A program made the translations under genes and the position numbers. From an uncultured Ruminococcus sp. (lineage in GTDB: Bacteria > Bacillota > Clostridia > Oscillospirales > Acutalibacteraceae): DNA of 5,117 nt. Shown in pieces: positions 1 through 5,117 of the stretch. The stretch lies in NCBI GenBank assembly GCA_902773035.1, contig CACYDB010000092.1:1-5117 (forward strand), in the 5' to 3' direction. A model generated the notes under the pieces. That model searched no databases. It saw only the letters and a list, made by a program, of their open reading frames with translations, and was not told where the DNA came from. Position 1 is the first letter of the stretch. The number at the start of each line of letters is the position of its first letter.

Positions 1-39
1 GGATTTTAAATCAATCGCGATATACTGTTTTTCAGCCAT
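1..39 (-). CDS. Y-family translesion DNA polymerase, N-terminal fragment (cut by window edge)
   Basis: Only the first 13 codons are present; they translate to MAEKQYIAIDLKS and run off the left edge. Y-family polymerases of Firmicutes (DinB/UmuC-like) commonly begin with a YIAIDLKSFYASVE-type stretch. In that family the Asp, here residue 10, is one of the metal-binding catalytic acids and the following residues continue into the palm domain. The start is well defined: an AAAGGAGG ribosome site lies seven bases before the ATG. The enzyme would copy past damaged template during the SOS response. The strongest independent support is the promoter, which carries two LexA boxes. The gene is separated from the ferredoxin-like gene by about 110 bases and has its own promoter, so it is probably a separate, damage-induced transcript. 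The rest of the protein cannot be seen, so the subfamily cannot be assigned. Confidence 0.78.
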   Translation of the reverse strand, partial: MAEKQYIAIDLKS

Positions 40-53
40 AAAACCGCCTCCTT

Positions 54-67
54 TGAACCTATGTTCG
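54..67 (-). promoter_or_regulatory. LexA/DinR (SOS) box, start-site proximal
   Basis: The minus strand reads CGAACATAGGTTCA, matching 12 of 14 positions of the Firmicutes SOS box as I recall it, CGAACATATGTTCG. It lies between the -10 element and the ribosome site and covers the predicted start of transcription, a position where bound repressor would block initiation. Its last base also overlaps the first base of the ribosome site. Confidence 0.85.
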
Positions 68-68
68 T

Positions 69-97
69 ATTATAACATAATCGAACGTAAGTTTCAA
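69..97 (-). promoter_or_regulatory. Sigma-A-type promoter of the polymerase gene
   Basis: On the minus strand TTGAAA (97-92) is followed after exactly 17 bases by TATAAT (74-69). The -10 has an upstream TG, giving the extended -10 TGTTATAAT. Transcription should start near 62, leaving a leader of roughly 20 bases that contains the AAAGGAGG ribosome site. Both promoter elements are overlapped or flanked by LexA-type boxes, so an intrinsically strong promoter is probably held off by repressor. Confidence 0.85.
82..95 (-). promoter_or_regulatory. LexA/DinR (SOS) box, -35 proximal
   Basis: The minus strand reads GAAACTTACGTTCG. The right half (GTTCG) is perfect; the left half has AAC in place with GA instead of CG in front. 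The box covers part of the -35 hexamer and the upstream spacer. Its centre is 28 bases from the centre of the other box, so the two sites bracket the -10 element. Confidence 0.75.
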
Positions 98-147
98 TAG
101 GAAGGCAATAATTTTTATAATATTTTTTAGACAGCATAAGAAAACTA

Positions 148-966
148 TTACAAAGCTTTTTTCGGGCACGCCTTAGCGCATTCAAAGCAAAGAATACACT
201 CGGTTCCGTTCCTGCGTTTTCTTGAATTATCTGTCATATCGACATCCATCGGACAAGCCTTTTTGCACTTGCCGCAGGACACGCATTTGCTTTTGTCGCA
301 CTTGATTCTGAAAAGCGCAAAGTAGCTCATAGGCTTTAAGAAAACGGTGACAGGACAGACATATTTGCAAAACGCGCGGTTATCCTTAAACACAAACGCC
401 AGAACGATGCCGACAACATAATACAGAACATTTCCGATGATAAACGCCCAGAACATAATCTGCTCCAGATTGCCCGCGTGAGCCAAGAACAAGGCTGCGA
501 CAAAAATAAACGACGCGACAAAAGTGATGTAACGTATCCAACCGAGCTTTTTTCGAGGCTGCCGCGGTATTTTATACGGCAGAAAATCAAGTACCATCGC
601 TGTCCAGCACGCGTATCCGCACCAGCCTCTTCCGAAAATCAGCGGACCGAATATCTTGGCAACAGCGTAATGGATCGTAGCCGCCTCAAATACTCCGGTA
701 AAAAGATAGTACCAAAAGCCTTCGATTTGCATATTCTCGTTGCTGAAAACGCCCAGATATACGAGCATATAAAGTCCTACCAAAAGCTGAGTGATCCGTC
801 TTGCATACTTATATTTTTTTATATACAAAAACAGTCCCAGCGAAACAGAAAAGCCTATGTAACTGAAATTTAACAGATAGAATATATTTCCTGACGTCAG
901 CCACAGAGTCACGGCGACGATCTCAAAAACCGTCAACATTACAACAGGCAATAATAATTTTTTCAT
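148..966 (-). CDS. Polytopic membrane protein with two 4Fe-4S ferredoxin motifs (NapH/YccM-like)
   Basis: This 272-residue protein is probably a membrane electron carrier. About six hydrophobic segments are visible (roughly 5-24, 30-50, 58-75, 86-110, 145-163, 169-192). A GRGWCGYACW motif (Cys116, Cys120) and FCKYVCP (Cys200, Cys204) are the paired membrane-associated cysteines typical of the NapH/NosR/YccM-type Fer4_5 family. The C-terminus is a two-cluster ferredoxin: Cys228-x2-Cys231-x2-Cys234-x3-Cys238-Pro and Cys257-x2-Cys260-x2-Cys263-x3-Cys267-Pro, ending five residues later. Such proteins pass electrons between a quinol or flavin donor and a redox partner, but no partner is encoded here, so the substrate is unknown. 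The ATG is preceded by AGGAG eight bases away. It begins 31 bases after the hydrolase stop with no terminator between, so the two are probably co-transcribed. The family call is firm; the role is not. Confidence 0.88.
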   Translation of the reverse strand: MKKLLLPVVMLTVFEIVAVTLWLTSGNIFYLLNFSYIGFSVSLGLFLYIKKYKYARRITQLLVGLYMLVYLGVFSNENMQIEGFWYYLFTGVFEAATIHYAVAKIFGPLIFGRGWCGYACWTAMVLDFLPYKIPRQPRKKLGWIRYITFVASFIFVAALFLAHAGNLEQIMFWAFIIGNVLYYVVGIVLAFVFKDNRAFCKYVCPVTVFLKPMSYFALFRIKCDKSKCVSCGKCKKACPMDVDMTDNSRKRRNGTECILCFECAKACPKKAL

Positions 967-997
967 TTAATTCTCTCCTGAATTTTCAAAGCTGTCA

Positions 998-2611
998 TCA
1001 ACCCTTTGTACAGGAAATCACCCAGTCAATAAAGCTCTCTATGCCGTCGCCGTTATTGCGTTCGGCGAGCTCGTGACCGCGCGCCCAGACAGTCTCAAAG
1101 TCCACGCTTTCAACTCCGTCGAAGGCGTTAAGCGCAAGGCTGAGATCAATCTCGGTCGTCAGGGAATTTGTGTTCTGCTCAATTCCCGAGCGGATACGCC
1201 AGCGTTTCGCGACGTTTGCCGTTTTATATCCCTCGCGGCTCTCCATCAAAAAGTAGAGCGGCGAATACATATTTACTCTCTGCTCAACGGTATATCCGAG
1301 CGCGTCCTTCTTTTTGAGGTCGGACTTGTAATCGGCGGCGTATTTGCTGTCGAGCCCGGTCAGCACATCACAGAGGATTTTATCGAAATGAGCGCGCTTA
1401 CCGTCGCCGTAGCCGAAGAGATTATTCTGCCCCTCAGGCTGATCAAAGCCCGTGACCTGATCCGAAGCCTGCTTGCAAGCCTTCGCGAAATCGGCGATAC
1501 TCGTGACAGTTGCGGTATTGGTGGCTTTATCGTAGCTTATCCACTTTTTATCCCTGTTCATATCGTAGACATATTCACCCGCGGCTTTAGCGTCGCCCAG
1601 GTCGGCAAGGTAGTTATTGAGCGACTGCTCGATCACGCCCTTGACGTAGTCGTAGTAGCTGCCCGCCTGATAAATACCCTTATCCGACTCGGTCAGGGTC
1701 AGCTTATTGCCGTCGCTGTCAACAAAGCCCGCGCTGTTGACATACTTCGCGAACGCTTCCGCGAGCTTATCGGACATCTTCTTTTCCTCGGCGCTCCTAC
1801 CCTTACGCGTACAGCCCATCATCCATTCGTACTCGGCGTTGGCGGTATCGACGCTCGTGACGGGACACCACGACATTGAGCCTGAAACGGAGTCCGAGAC
1901 GCCCTCAACGGCGCCGATTTTTTTAAGGTACGGCTCATACATTTCGCTGTCGCCCGAGGCTCCGAGCAAGACCGACTGCGCTCCGCCGCCGCTCATACCG
2001 AAGGTAAATATTTTTTCGGCGTCGCCCGGGCACACATCATTACTATACCTCAGATAACGCACAGCGGCTTTGAGGTCGCAGACTCCCGAGGGAGCTCCCT
2101 CGTTGATACCTCGGCAGCCTGAGAACACATACACAATACCCTTGGCGGTGAACTCCCCGATTCCGCCCATTTCCAGCCCCATCTCAACGGTGTCCTCGGT
2201 CATAGCCTCGGCGGCAAAATAGCCCGGGGTCTCGACGACCATAGCGATGGGCGCGTCAGCGGCTGTAAAACCGTTGACCTTGGCTTTATTATCGAGCTTG
2301 CAGGAATAGGTGCCGTCCTTATTCTTTTTGGCGTCCATATAGGCGGCAGGCACGAAGTACGCGAGCTTCTCATATTTCTCGTCGGCGGGAGTCTCGCAGT
2401 AAGAGATACCGAGCTGATAGTACAAGTCCTTTTGCTTATTAAAGCGCCACTTGCTCATATCCGTCTTGGGAAGCTTTGTGACGGGAGAGGCGGCAGTAGT
2501 CTGAGGCGCGGAGGTATCGGCGGTGTTATTGGTTTGACTGCTGCACCCCGACAGTGAAACCGCGGCGATGGCGGCGACGATCAATGTTGACAAAATCAGT
2601 TTAACTCTCAT
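998..2611 (-). CDS. Secreted lipoprotein, subtype-B tannase/esterase-like alpha/beta hydrolase
   Basis: A 537-residue surface lipoprotein. The N-terminus has Lys4, a hydrophobic core and the lipobox LSGC with lipid-acceptor Cys23, then a Ser/Thr/Ala-rich linker to about residue 50. The body resembles bacterial subtype-B tannases and feruloyl-esterase-like hydrolases: an oxyanion-type stretch around YVFSGCRG (161-168), the nucleophile elbow GMSGGG with Ser207, a CPVTSVDTANAEYEWM segment (249-264) typical of the group, and a C-terminal WARGH with probable catalytic His513. Residues about 270-450 would be the inserted lid domain. The usual DT-type acid before the His appears as Gln-Asn-Thr-Asn (479-482), so the triad acid is uncertain. 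It probably cleaves plant phenolic or other esters outside the cell; the substrate is not shown. The ATG at 2611 was chosen over a TTG at 2629 because GGAG lies eight bases before it and overlaps the TTG-start codons. It heads a unit with the ferredoxin-like gene. Confidence 0.82.
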   Translation of the reverse strand: MRVKLILSTLIVAAIAAVSLSGCSSQTNNTADTSAPQTTAASPVTKLPKTDMSKWRFNKQKDLYYQLGISYCETPADEKYEKLAYFVPAAYMDAKKNKDGTYSCKLDNKAKVNGFTAADAPIAMVVETPGYFAAEAMTEDTVEMGLEMGGIGEFTAKGIVYVFSGCRGINEGAPSGVCDLKAAVRYLRYSNDVCPGDAEKIFTFGMSGGGAQSVLLGASGDSEMYEPYLKKIGAVEGVSDSVSGSMSWCPVTSVDTANAEYEWMMGCTRKGRSAEEKKMSDKLAEAFAKYVNSAGFVDSDGNKLTLTESDKGIYQAGSYYDYVKGVIEQSLNNYLADLGDAKAAGEYVYDMNRDKKWISYDKATNTATVTSIADFAKACKQASDQVTGFDQPEGQNNLFGYGDGKRAHFDKILCDVLTGLDSKYAADYKSDLKKKDALGYTVEQRVNMYSPLYFLMESREGYKTANVAKRWRIRSGIEQNTNSLTTEIDLSLALNAFDGVESVDFETVWARGHELAERNNGDGIESFIDWVISCTKG

Positions 2612-2617
2612 AATTTG

Positions 2618-2624
2618 ATCTCCA
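2618..2624 (-). promoter_or_regulatory. Ribosome binding site fixing the hydrolase start
   Basis: The minus strand reads TGGAGAT, with GGAG eight bases upstream of the ATG at 2611-2609. The in-frame TTG at 2629 lies upstream of this site and has no comparable Shine-Dalgarno sequence, so translation should begin at 2611. Confidence 0.75.
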
Positions 2625-2668
2625 AGCAAGTAAGTTTAAGTCGCATTAATTCAGGACATTTCACAATC

Positions 2669-2697
2669 ATTATATTAAATGAGGAAGTAAAAAGCAA
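2669..2697 (-). promoter_or_regulatory. Probable sigma-A promoter of the hydrolase/ferredoxin unit
   Basis: A perfect TATAAT (2674-2669) is preceded after 17 bases by TTGCTT (2697-2692), which matches only the TTG of the -35 consensus. Transcription would begin near 2662, giving a leader of about 50 bases. It is the only good -10 in the gap and lies between the hairpin array and the gene. Confidence 0.6.
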
Positions 2698-2720
2698 GTT
2701 TTTTACCTTGAGTAGATAGA

Positions 2721-2883
2721 TTGATAAAGAGAAATTCCGAATTTATCAAATGATATTCGCTTCGCGAATGAAGAATGAAATCGCTTGCGCGATGATATTT
2801 GCTTGCGCGAGTGGGAATGATATTCGCCGTTGGCGAATGAAGAATGAAATTTGCCTGCGGCAAATGATATTTGCGTTGCAAAT
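2721..2883. repeat. Array of short palindromes with conserved linkers
   Basis: Successive perfect inverted repeats are: TTGATAAA (2721-2728) with TTTATCAA (2742-2749); ATTCGC/GCGAAT (2755-2769); ATCGC/GCGAT (2780-2793); ATTCGCC/GGCGAAT (2822-2838); ATTTGCC/GGCAAAT (2849-2865); ATTTGC/GCAAAT (2869-2883). Most loops are 3-4 bases. A degenerate copy sits near 2797-2815. Linkers are conserved: GAAGAATGAA joins the second to the third and the fourth to the fifth palindrome, and GAT recurs before ATTTGC and ATTCGC units. TGATATTCGC recurs at 2751 and 2818, so the array contains a tandem duplication of about 67 bases. The stems differ between copies while staying self-complementary. Confidence 0.85.
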
Positions 2884-2887
2884 AAAT

Positions 2888-2912
2888 AAAAGCTCCCTTT
2901 CGGGAGCTTTTT
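2888..2912 (-). terminator. Intrinsic terminator after the L,D-transpeptidase gene
   Basis: AAAAGCTCCC (2888-2897) and GGGAGCTTTT (2902-2911) form a ten-pair stem with a four-base loop, starting five bases beyond the stop codon. On the minus strand the stem is followed by TTTTATTTATTT. A T run also follows on the plus strand, so it could work in both directions; the minus-strand gene is the only evident client. Confidence 0.92.
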
Positions 2913-2916
2913 GACT

Positions 2917-4545
2917 TTAATATACAACAACCGGCATACCGTAGTAGGACTTGGCGTAGACCTTGGCTACCGCTGAGAGCGGCGTGTTTACGCAGCCGTG
3001 AGAGCCGTTGTACTTGTAGATTCCTCCGCCGTAGGACGAGCGCCACGTACTGTCGTGGATACCCTGTCCGCTGTATGTAAAGCCGAGCCAGTAATTAACC
3101 TTAGTCTCCCAGCGCGAGCTGCCGTAGGAGCCCTTGAGGATAGCGGGAGATTTGCGGCTGATCACGCGGTGGAAGCCCTTGGTTGTAGCTCTGTCGCCGA
3201 CGTTGCCCGTTACAACGGGAGTCGTGACGTAGGGCTTGTTGTCAACGTACATCTTGAGCGTCTGAGTCGCGATATTGACCTGCACCCAGGTGCCGCTGAG
3301 TCCGCCCTTGACGTAGGGAACCTTGACGTTCGTCGAGGCTGACATCTTAGTCCACTTACTCTTGTAGGTCTTGCCGTCGTAGTCGCGAACCGCGCGCACG
3401 GAATAGTTGTAAATCGTGCTGTGCTTGAGCTTTTTATCGGTGTAGGAGCGACCTGTTACAGTCGCGATTTTCTTTTTATTTCTGCGAAGCTCATATCTCT
3501 GAGCGCCGCTCGCCTTATCCCACTTGATCTTGATTGAGTTCAGAGTGGTCTTAGCCGTCGTAAAGCCCGTGGGCTTCTTCATTCCCGTGAGCGCCTCAAC
3601 CGTCTCGGGATCACTCGTCGAGAAGAGCTTGCCGCTCGAGCGGTTAGCCTCGACCTTGTACTGATAAACGGTACCCGCGCTGAGCTTCGTATCCTTGAAG
3701 CGAGCCTTGGTCACAGTCGTGATCTTCTTGAACGCGCCTATCCTGCCGCCTTCATTTTCCTTGGCTCTGTAGACGGTATAGGAAGTCGCCTTGGAGTTTT
3801 TCTTCCACTTGATCGTAATTGTGTCCGCCTTATTGGTTGTCTTATTATTGTCAGTCTTAGTCTTTTCAGTCTTGTTCTTCTTATTATCCTTGTCAGTCTT
3901 TTTAGCCTTATTCTTCTTATTATTCTTCTTATTTTTGCTGTTCTTCTTATTCTTACTGTTCTTGCTGTCCTTATTCTTCTTATTATCCTTCTTATCCGCG
4001 TTAAAGACGTGAAGGTTTTTGATAGCCTCGGGCTTGGTCATCAGCGCGATTTCCGCTGAGTCGTTCTTGGAGTCATAACCGAGCACGCTTCTGACGGGCT
4101 CAACAACGTATCTGTAGCACACGGCGGGCTGGACGCTGTCGGTAAAGGAATTTGCGGTTACCAGCTTATAAAACTCCACGCCGCCGAGACCGTTTTCATT
4201 CTCCTCCGCGCGATAGATTTTGTATGCTGTGACGTTAGCGCTTTTATCCCACGAGAGAGAAACGGTATCGGTGCCGATTTTAGTGACCTTGAGTCCTCTG
4301 AGCGCCTCGGGGATTATGTAAGGCTTGATGTCGGGGTCGGTGGACGGAATGATGTGCGTAGCCGTAGTCGCGCCTGTCAACGCCTGAGACGAGTCAGGCT
4401 GACTATGAACGACCGTAGCCGCGACAGCCTTATTGTTGCCGCCTGAGGCTGTGGAGGCGATAACCACGCAAGTACCCGCGATCGCCGAAACTACAAGCAG
4501 CGATACACCCGCGGTGACGAGCTTCTTTTTTCTGTTATCCTGCAT
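2917..4545 (-). CDS. Membrane-anchored L,D-transpeptidase with fibronectin-III-like repeats (YkuD family)
   Basis: A 542-residue cell-wall enzyme. Lysines (6-8) precede a hydrophobic segment (about 9-31) that serves as signal anchor, placing the rest outside. Three fibronectin-III-like modules follow (about 82-170, 174-318 and 324-408), each with the xWxK/D...YxxYR(A)-type core. The second is interrupted by a Lys/Asn/Ser/Thr-rich tract (184-239). The YkuD domain (about 417-542) starts with GTWVQVNIATQTLKMYV and has His497 followed 17 residues later by SHGCVN with nucleophile Cys518, matching the family pattern HX14-17[S/T]HGC. Such enzymes make 3-3 peptidoglycan cross-links or attach proteins to the wall; which applies here is not visible. 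The ATG at 4545 was chosen over a GTG at 4554 because the GAGGTG ribosome site lies six bases before the ATG and overlaps the GTG. It is a single-gene transcript with its own promoter and terminator. Confidence 0.93.
   Translation of the reverse strand: MQDNRKKKLVTAGVSLLVVSAIAGTCVVIASTASGGNNKAVAATVVHSQPDSSQALTGATTATHIIPSTDPDIKPYIIPEALRGLKVTKIGTDTVSLSWDKSANVTAYKIYRAEENENGLGGVEFYKLVTANSFTDSVQPAVCYRYVVEPVRSVLGYDSKNDSAEIALMTKPEAIKNLHVFNADKKDNKKNKDSKNSKNKKNSKNKKNNKKNKAKKTDKDNKKNKTEKTKTDNNKTTNKADTITIKWKKNSKATSYTVYRAKENEGGRIGAFKKITTVTKARFKDTKLSAGTVYQYKVEANRSSGKLFSTSDPETVEALTGMKKPTGFTTAKTTLNSIKIKWDKASGAQRYELRRNKKKIATVTGRSYTDKKLKHSTIYNYSVRAVRDYDGKTYKSKWTKMSASTNVKVPYVKGGLSGTWVQVNIATQTLKMYVDNKPYVTTPVVTGNVGDRATTKGFHRVISRKSPAILKGSYGSSRWETKVNYWLGFTYSGQGIHDSTWRSSYGGGIYKYNGSHGCVNTPLSAVAKVYAKSYYGMPVVVY
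3829..3996 (-). repeat. Low-complexity Lys/Asn-coding tract inside the L,D-transpeptidase gene
   Basis: Codons for residues 184-239 are almost all AAG, AAC/AAT, AGC/AGT, ACT and GAT/GAC, giving iterations such as SKNKKNSKNKKNNKKNK. The minus strand is nearly all purine (AAGAATAAGAAG-like) and the plus strand pyrimidine-rich. Imperfect internal repeats suggest expansion by slippage. In the protein it would be a highly basic, disordered spacer. Confidence 0.85.
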
Positions 4546-4551
4546 TATATT

Positions 4552-4557
4552 CACCTC
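4552..4557 (-). promoter_or_regulatory. Ribosome binding site fixing the L,D-transpeptidase start
   Basis: GAGGTG on the minus strand lies six bases before the ATG at 4545-4543. The alternative GTG start at 4554 is part of this very site and cannot use it. Confidence 0.8.
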
Positions 4558-4558
4558 T

Positions 4559-4588
4559 AAAAAAGTCTGCCGTGAAGCCGCAGACCTT
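4559..4588 (-). terminator. Terminator-like hairpin in the L,D-transpeptidase leader
   Basis: On the minus strand GTCTGC (4585-4580) pairs with GCAGAC (4570-4565). Adjacent AAG and TTT extend the stem to nine pairs with one G-U. Six T residues (4564-4559) follow directly and abut the AGAGGTGA ribosome site. It lies downstream of the promoter and upstream of the start codon, the position of an attenuator. No recognised riboswitch class is apparent in the roughly 95-base leader. Confidence 0.55.
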
Positions 4589-4608
4589 GTGAGAAACTAA
4601 GTTTGATT

Positions 4609-4637
4609 GATTTGTTCTGATTATACTTATACAAATC
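4609..4637 (-). repeat. Seven-base inverted repeat at the transcript start
   Basis: GATTTGT (4609-4615) and ACAAATC (4631-4637) are perfect complements separated by 15 bases. The predicted start of transcription is close to 4639, so the leader would begin with this stem. It could cap the 5' end of the RNA, or act as an operator in the DNA. Confidence 0.45.
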
Positions 4638-4645
4638 GCTTGTAC

Positions 4646-4675
4646 ATTATACTAAAAGCGCGGGGCAAAAGTCAA
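4646..4675 (-). promoter_or_regulatory. Strong sigma-A promoter of the L,D-transpeptidase gene
   Basis: TTGACT (4675-4670) and TATAAT (4651-4646) on the minus strand are separated by 18 bases, with five of six and six of six consensus matches. A second TATAAT at 4625-4620 has no suitable -35. Transcription from the first would start near 4639. Confidence 0.85.
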
Positions 4676-4732
4676 TGATTTATCGAAAAAACAGCATTTT
4701 TACCAAGAGATTTCAAATATACAGGAATTTTG

Positions 4733-4753
4733 GTGACAGAGTTGTCACTTTTT
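4733..4753 (+). other. GTGACA-N4-TGTCAC dyad with T run
   Basis: A perfect six-pair inverted repeat (4733-4738 and 4743-4748) is followed on the plus strand by five T residues, so it could be a small plus-strand terminator. No plus-strand gene points at it, so a protein-binding site some 58 bases upstream of the L,D-transpeptidase -35 is equally possible. Confidence 0.4.
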
Positions 4754-4770
4754 GATGAACGCGTAAAGAA

Positions 4771-4812
4771 GCCGGGCGACCGCTTATCGCCTTGATAAAC
4801 AGTACGCCCGGC
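4771..4812 (-). terminator. Probable terminator after the phosphopantetheinyl transferase gene
   Basis: GCCGGGCG (4771-4778) pairs perfectly with CGCCCGGC (4805-4812). The long loop has a smaller TTATC/GATAA stem (4784-4798) inside. It begins 15 bases past the stop codon. The minus-strand tail is TTCTTTACG, a weak T tract, so termination may be partial. Confidence 0.6.
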
Positions 4813-4827
4813 AGAGCTTTCATATTG

Positions 4828-5117
4828 TCAGTTCATAAGAACAGGCTCGTCGGCAAAGGAGTTCTCGGTTGAACAAATCATAATTTTGTAATCGTCGCGC
4901 ATATACTCTTTAAAAAAGTATGTTTTGCCGTTGTAGCTCACCGTGTTATCGGGCGAGCTTATGTCGATTTTTTTGGAGGCAAAGTGGAACCCCTCGCCTA
5001 TGCACTTGATGAAAGCTTCCTTTTTAGTCCAGAGAGTAAAGAACATATCGCACTTATCGCGCGCGGAGCGGAGCTTGTCCATCTCATTTTCGCAGAAAAC
5101 GATCCTGCCCACGCGCA
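4828..5117 (-). CDS. Sfp-type 4'-phosphopantetheinyl transferase, C-terminal part (cut by window edge)
   Basis: The last 96 codons of a gene that continues beyond the right edge. The segment FFTLWTKKEAFIKCIGEG is the signature of the Sfp/AcpT superfamily (WTxKEAxxKxxGxG). In that family the Glu of KEA binds the magnesium ion of coenzyme A and the following Lys takes part in catalysis. These enzymes move the phosphopantetheine arm of coenzyme A onto a serine of acyl or peptidyl carrier proteins. The preceding RIVFCENEMDKL fits the ARRFFSxxE-type segment. The earlier magnesium motif (DIE-type) lies outside the window. The GTG at 5112 is not taken as the start: the frame stays open to the edge, no ribosome site precedes it, and the family needs well over 100 more residues. 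No carrier protein or synthase is visible, so the client is unknown. Confidence 0.85.
   Translation of the reverse strand, partial: RVGRIVFCENEMDKLRSARDKCDMFFTLWTKKEAFIKCIGEGFHFASKKIDISSPDNTVSYNGKTYFFKEYMRDDYKIMICSTENSFADEPVLMN

Larger units (their letters stand above)
2612..2916. other. Gene-free stretch between hydrolase and L,D-transpeptidase genes
   Basis: About 305 bases without a credible gene. From right to left on the minus strand it holds the terminator of the L,D-transpeptidase gene, a run of short palindromes, a T-rich spacer, the hydrolase promoter, and a short leader with a ribosome site. Reading frames through the palindromes are open on the minus strand, but only because the repeats lack stop codons there. 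They have no ribosome site and translate to repetitive HSSFA-type peptides, a familiar kind of spurious product. Confidence 0.7.

Noticed and set aside
98..147. Terminator between the ferredoxin-like gene and the polymerase gene
   Set aside because: The stretch is A/T-rich with only a weak A/T inverted repeat; there is no GC stem followed by a T run.
478..873. Plus-strand open frame opposite the ferredoxin-like gene, and a nested minus-strand frame
   Set aside because: Both overlap a gene with unmistakable cysteine motifs and show no signals of their own.
1073..2057. Plus-strand open frames opposite the hydrolase gene
   Set aside because: They are antisense shadows of a well-supported gene, with no promoter, ribosome site or recognisable domain.
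2721..2883. CRISPR array
   Set aside because: Units are short palindromes with conserved linkers, not identical direct repeats separated by unique 30-base spacers; no cas gene is present.
2675..3046. Minus-strand open frames through the palindrome array (123 and 75 residues)
   Set aside because: They have no ribosome site, overlap the L,D-transpeptidase gene end or its terminator, and their peptides simply translate the repeats.
3791..4012. Plus-strand frame encoding a very hydrophobic 73-residue peptide
   Set aside because: It is the reverse reading of the Lys/Asn tract: AAG and AAT codons read backwards give Leu, Phe and Ile, which mimics a membrane protein.
4559..4639. Known riboswitch or T-box leader
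   Set aside because: The leader is too short for T-box or c-di-AMP types and I could not match it to preQ1, fluoride or other small classes.

Overview
The window reads as chromosomal DNA from a Gram-positive anaerobe of the Bacillota, most likely a gut Clostridia/Oscillospirales (Ruminococcus-like) bacterium. The pointers are strong AGGAGG-type ribosome sites, a Firmicutes-type LexA (DinR) box pair, an L,D-transpeptidase with fibronectin-like repeats, a lipoprotein signal, and a hairpin-rich intergenic repeat of a kind I associate with such genomes. The taxon is an inference. All five genes lie on the minus strand, so the description runs from high to low coordinates.

At the right edge (4828-5117) is the C-terminal part of an Sfp-type 4'-phosphopantetheinyl transferase, followed by a GC-rich terminator-like stem. 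After a 282-base gap comes a 542-residue membrane-anchored L,D-transpeptidase (2917-4545). The gap holds a strong sigma-A-type promoter, a dyad near the start of transcription, and a terminator-like hairpin ending right at the ribosome site. The protein has three fibronectin-III-like modules, a Lys/Asn-rich insert within the second one, and a C-terminal YkuD catalytic domain. A clear intrinsic terminator follows it.

The next gene-free stretch (2612-2916) carries an array of short palindromes. Their stems differ in sequence but stay self-complementary, with conserved linkers and a partial tandem duplication of about 67 bases. A promoter at its left end drives a probable two-gene unit. The first gene is a secreted lipoprotein of the subtype-B tannase/esterase-like alpha/beta hydrolases (998-2611). 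The second, 31 bases downstream, is a polytopic membrane ferredoxin-like protein with two 4Fe-4S motifs (148-966). I see no obvious functional link between the two.

At the left edge (1-39) only the first 13 codons of a gene remain. They match the N-terminus of Y-family translesion DNA polymerases. The upstream region supports this: an excellent extended -10 promoter is bracketed by two LexA boxes, giving a compact SOS control region.

I find no complete new multi-gene system here. The observations most worth following are the covarying hairpin array, the double-LexA promoter, the leader terminator in front of the L,D-transpeptidase gene, and the apparent loss of the acidic triad residue in the tannase-like protein.
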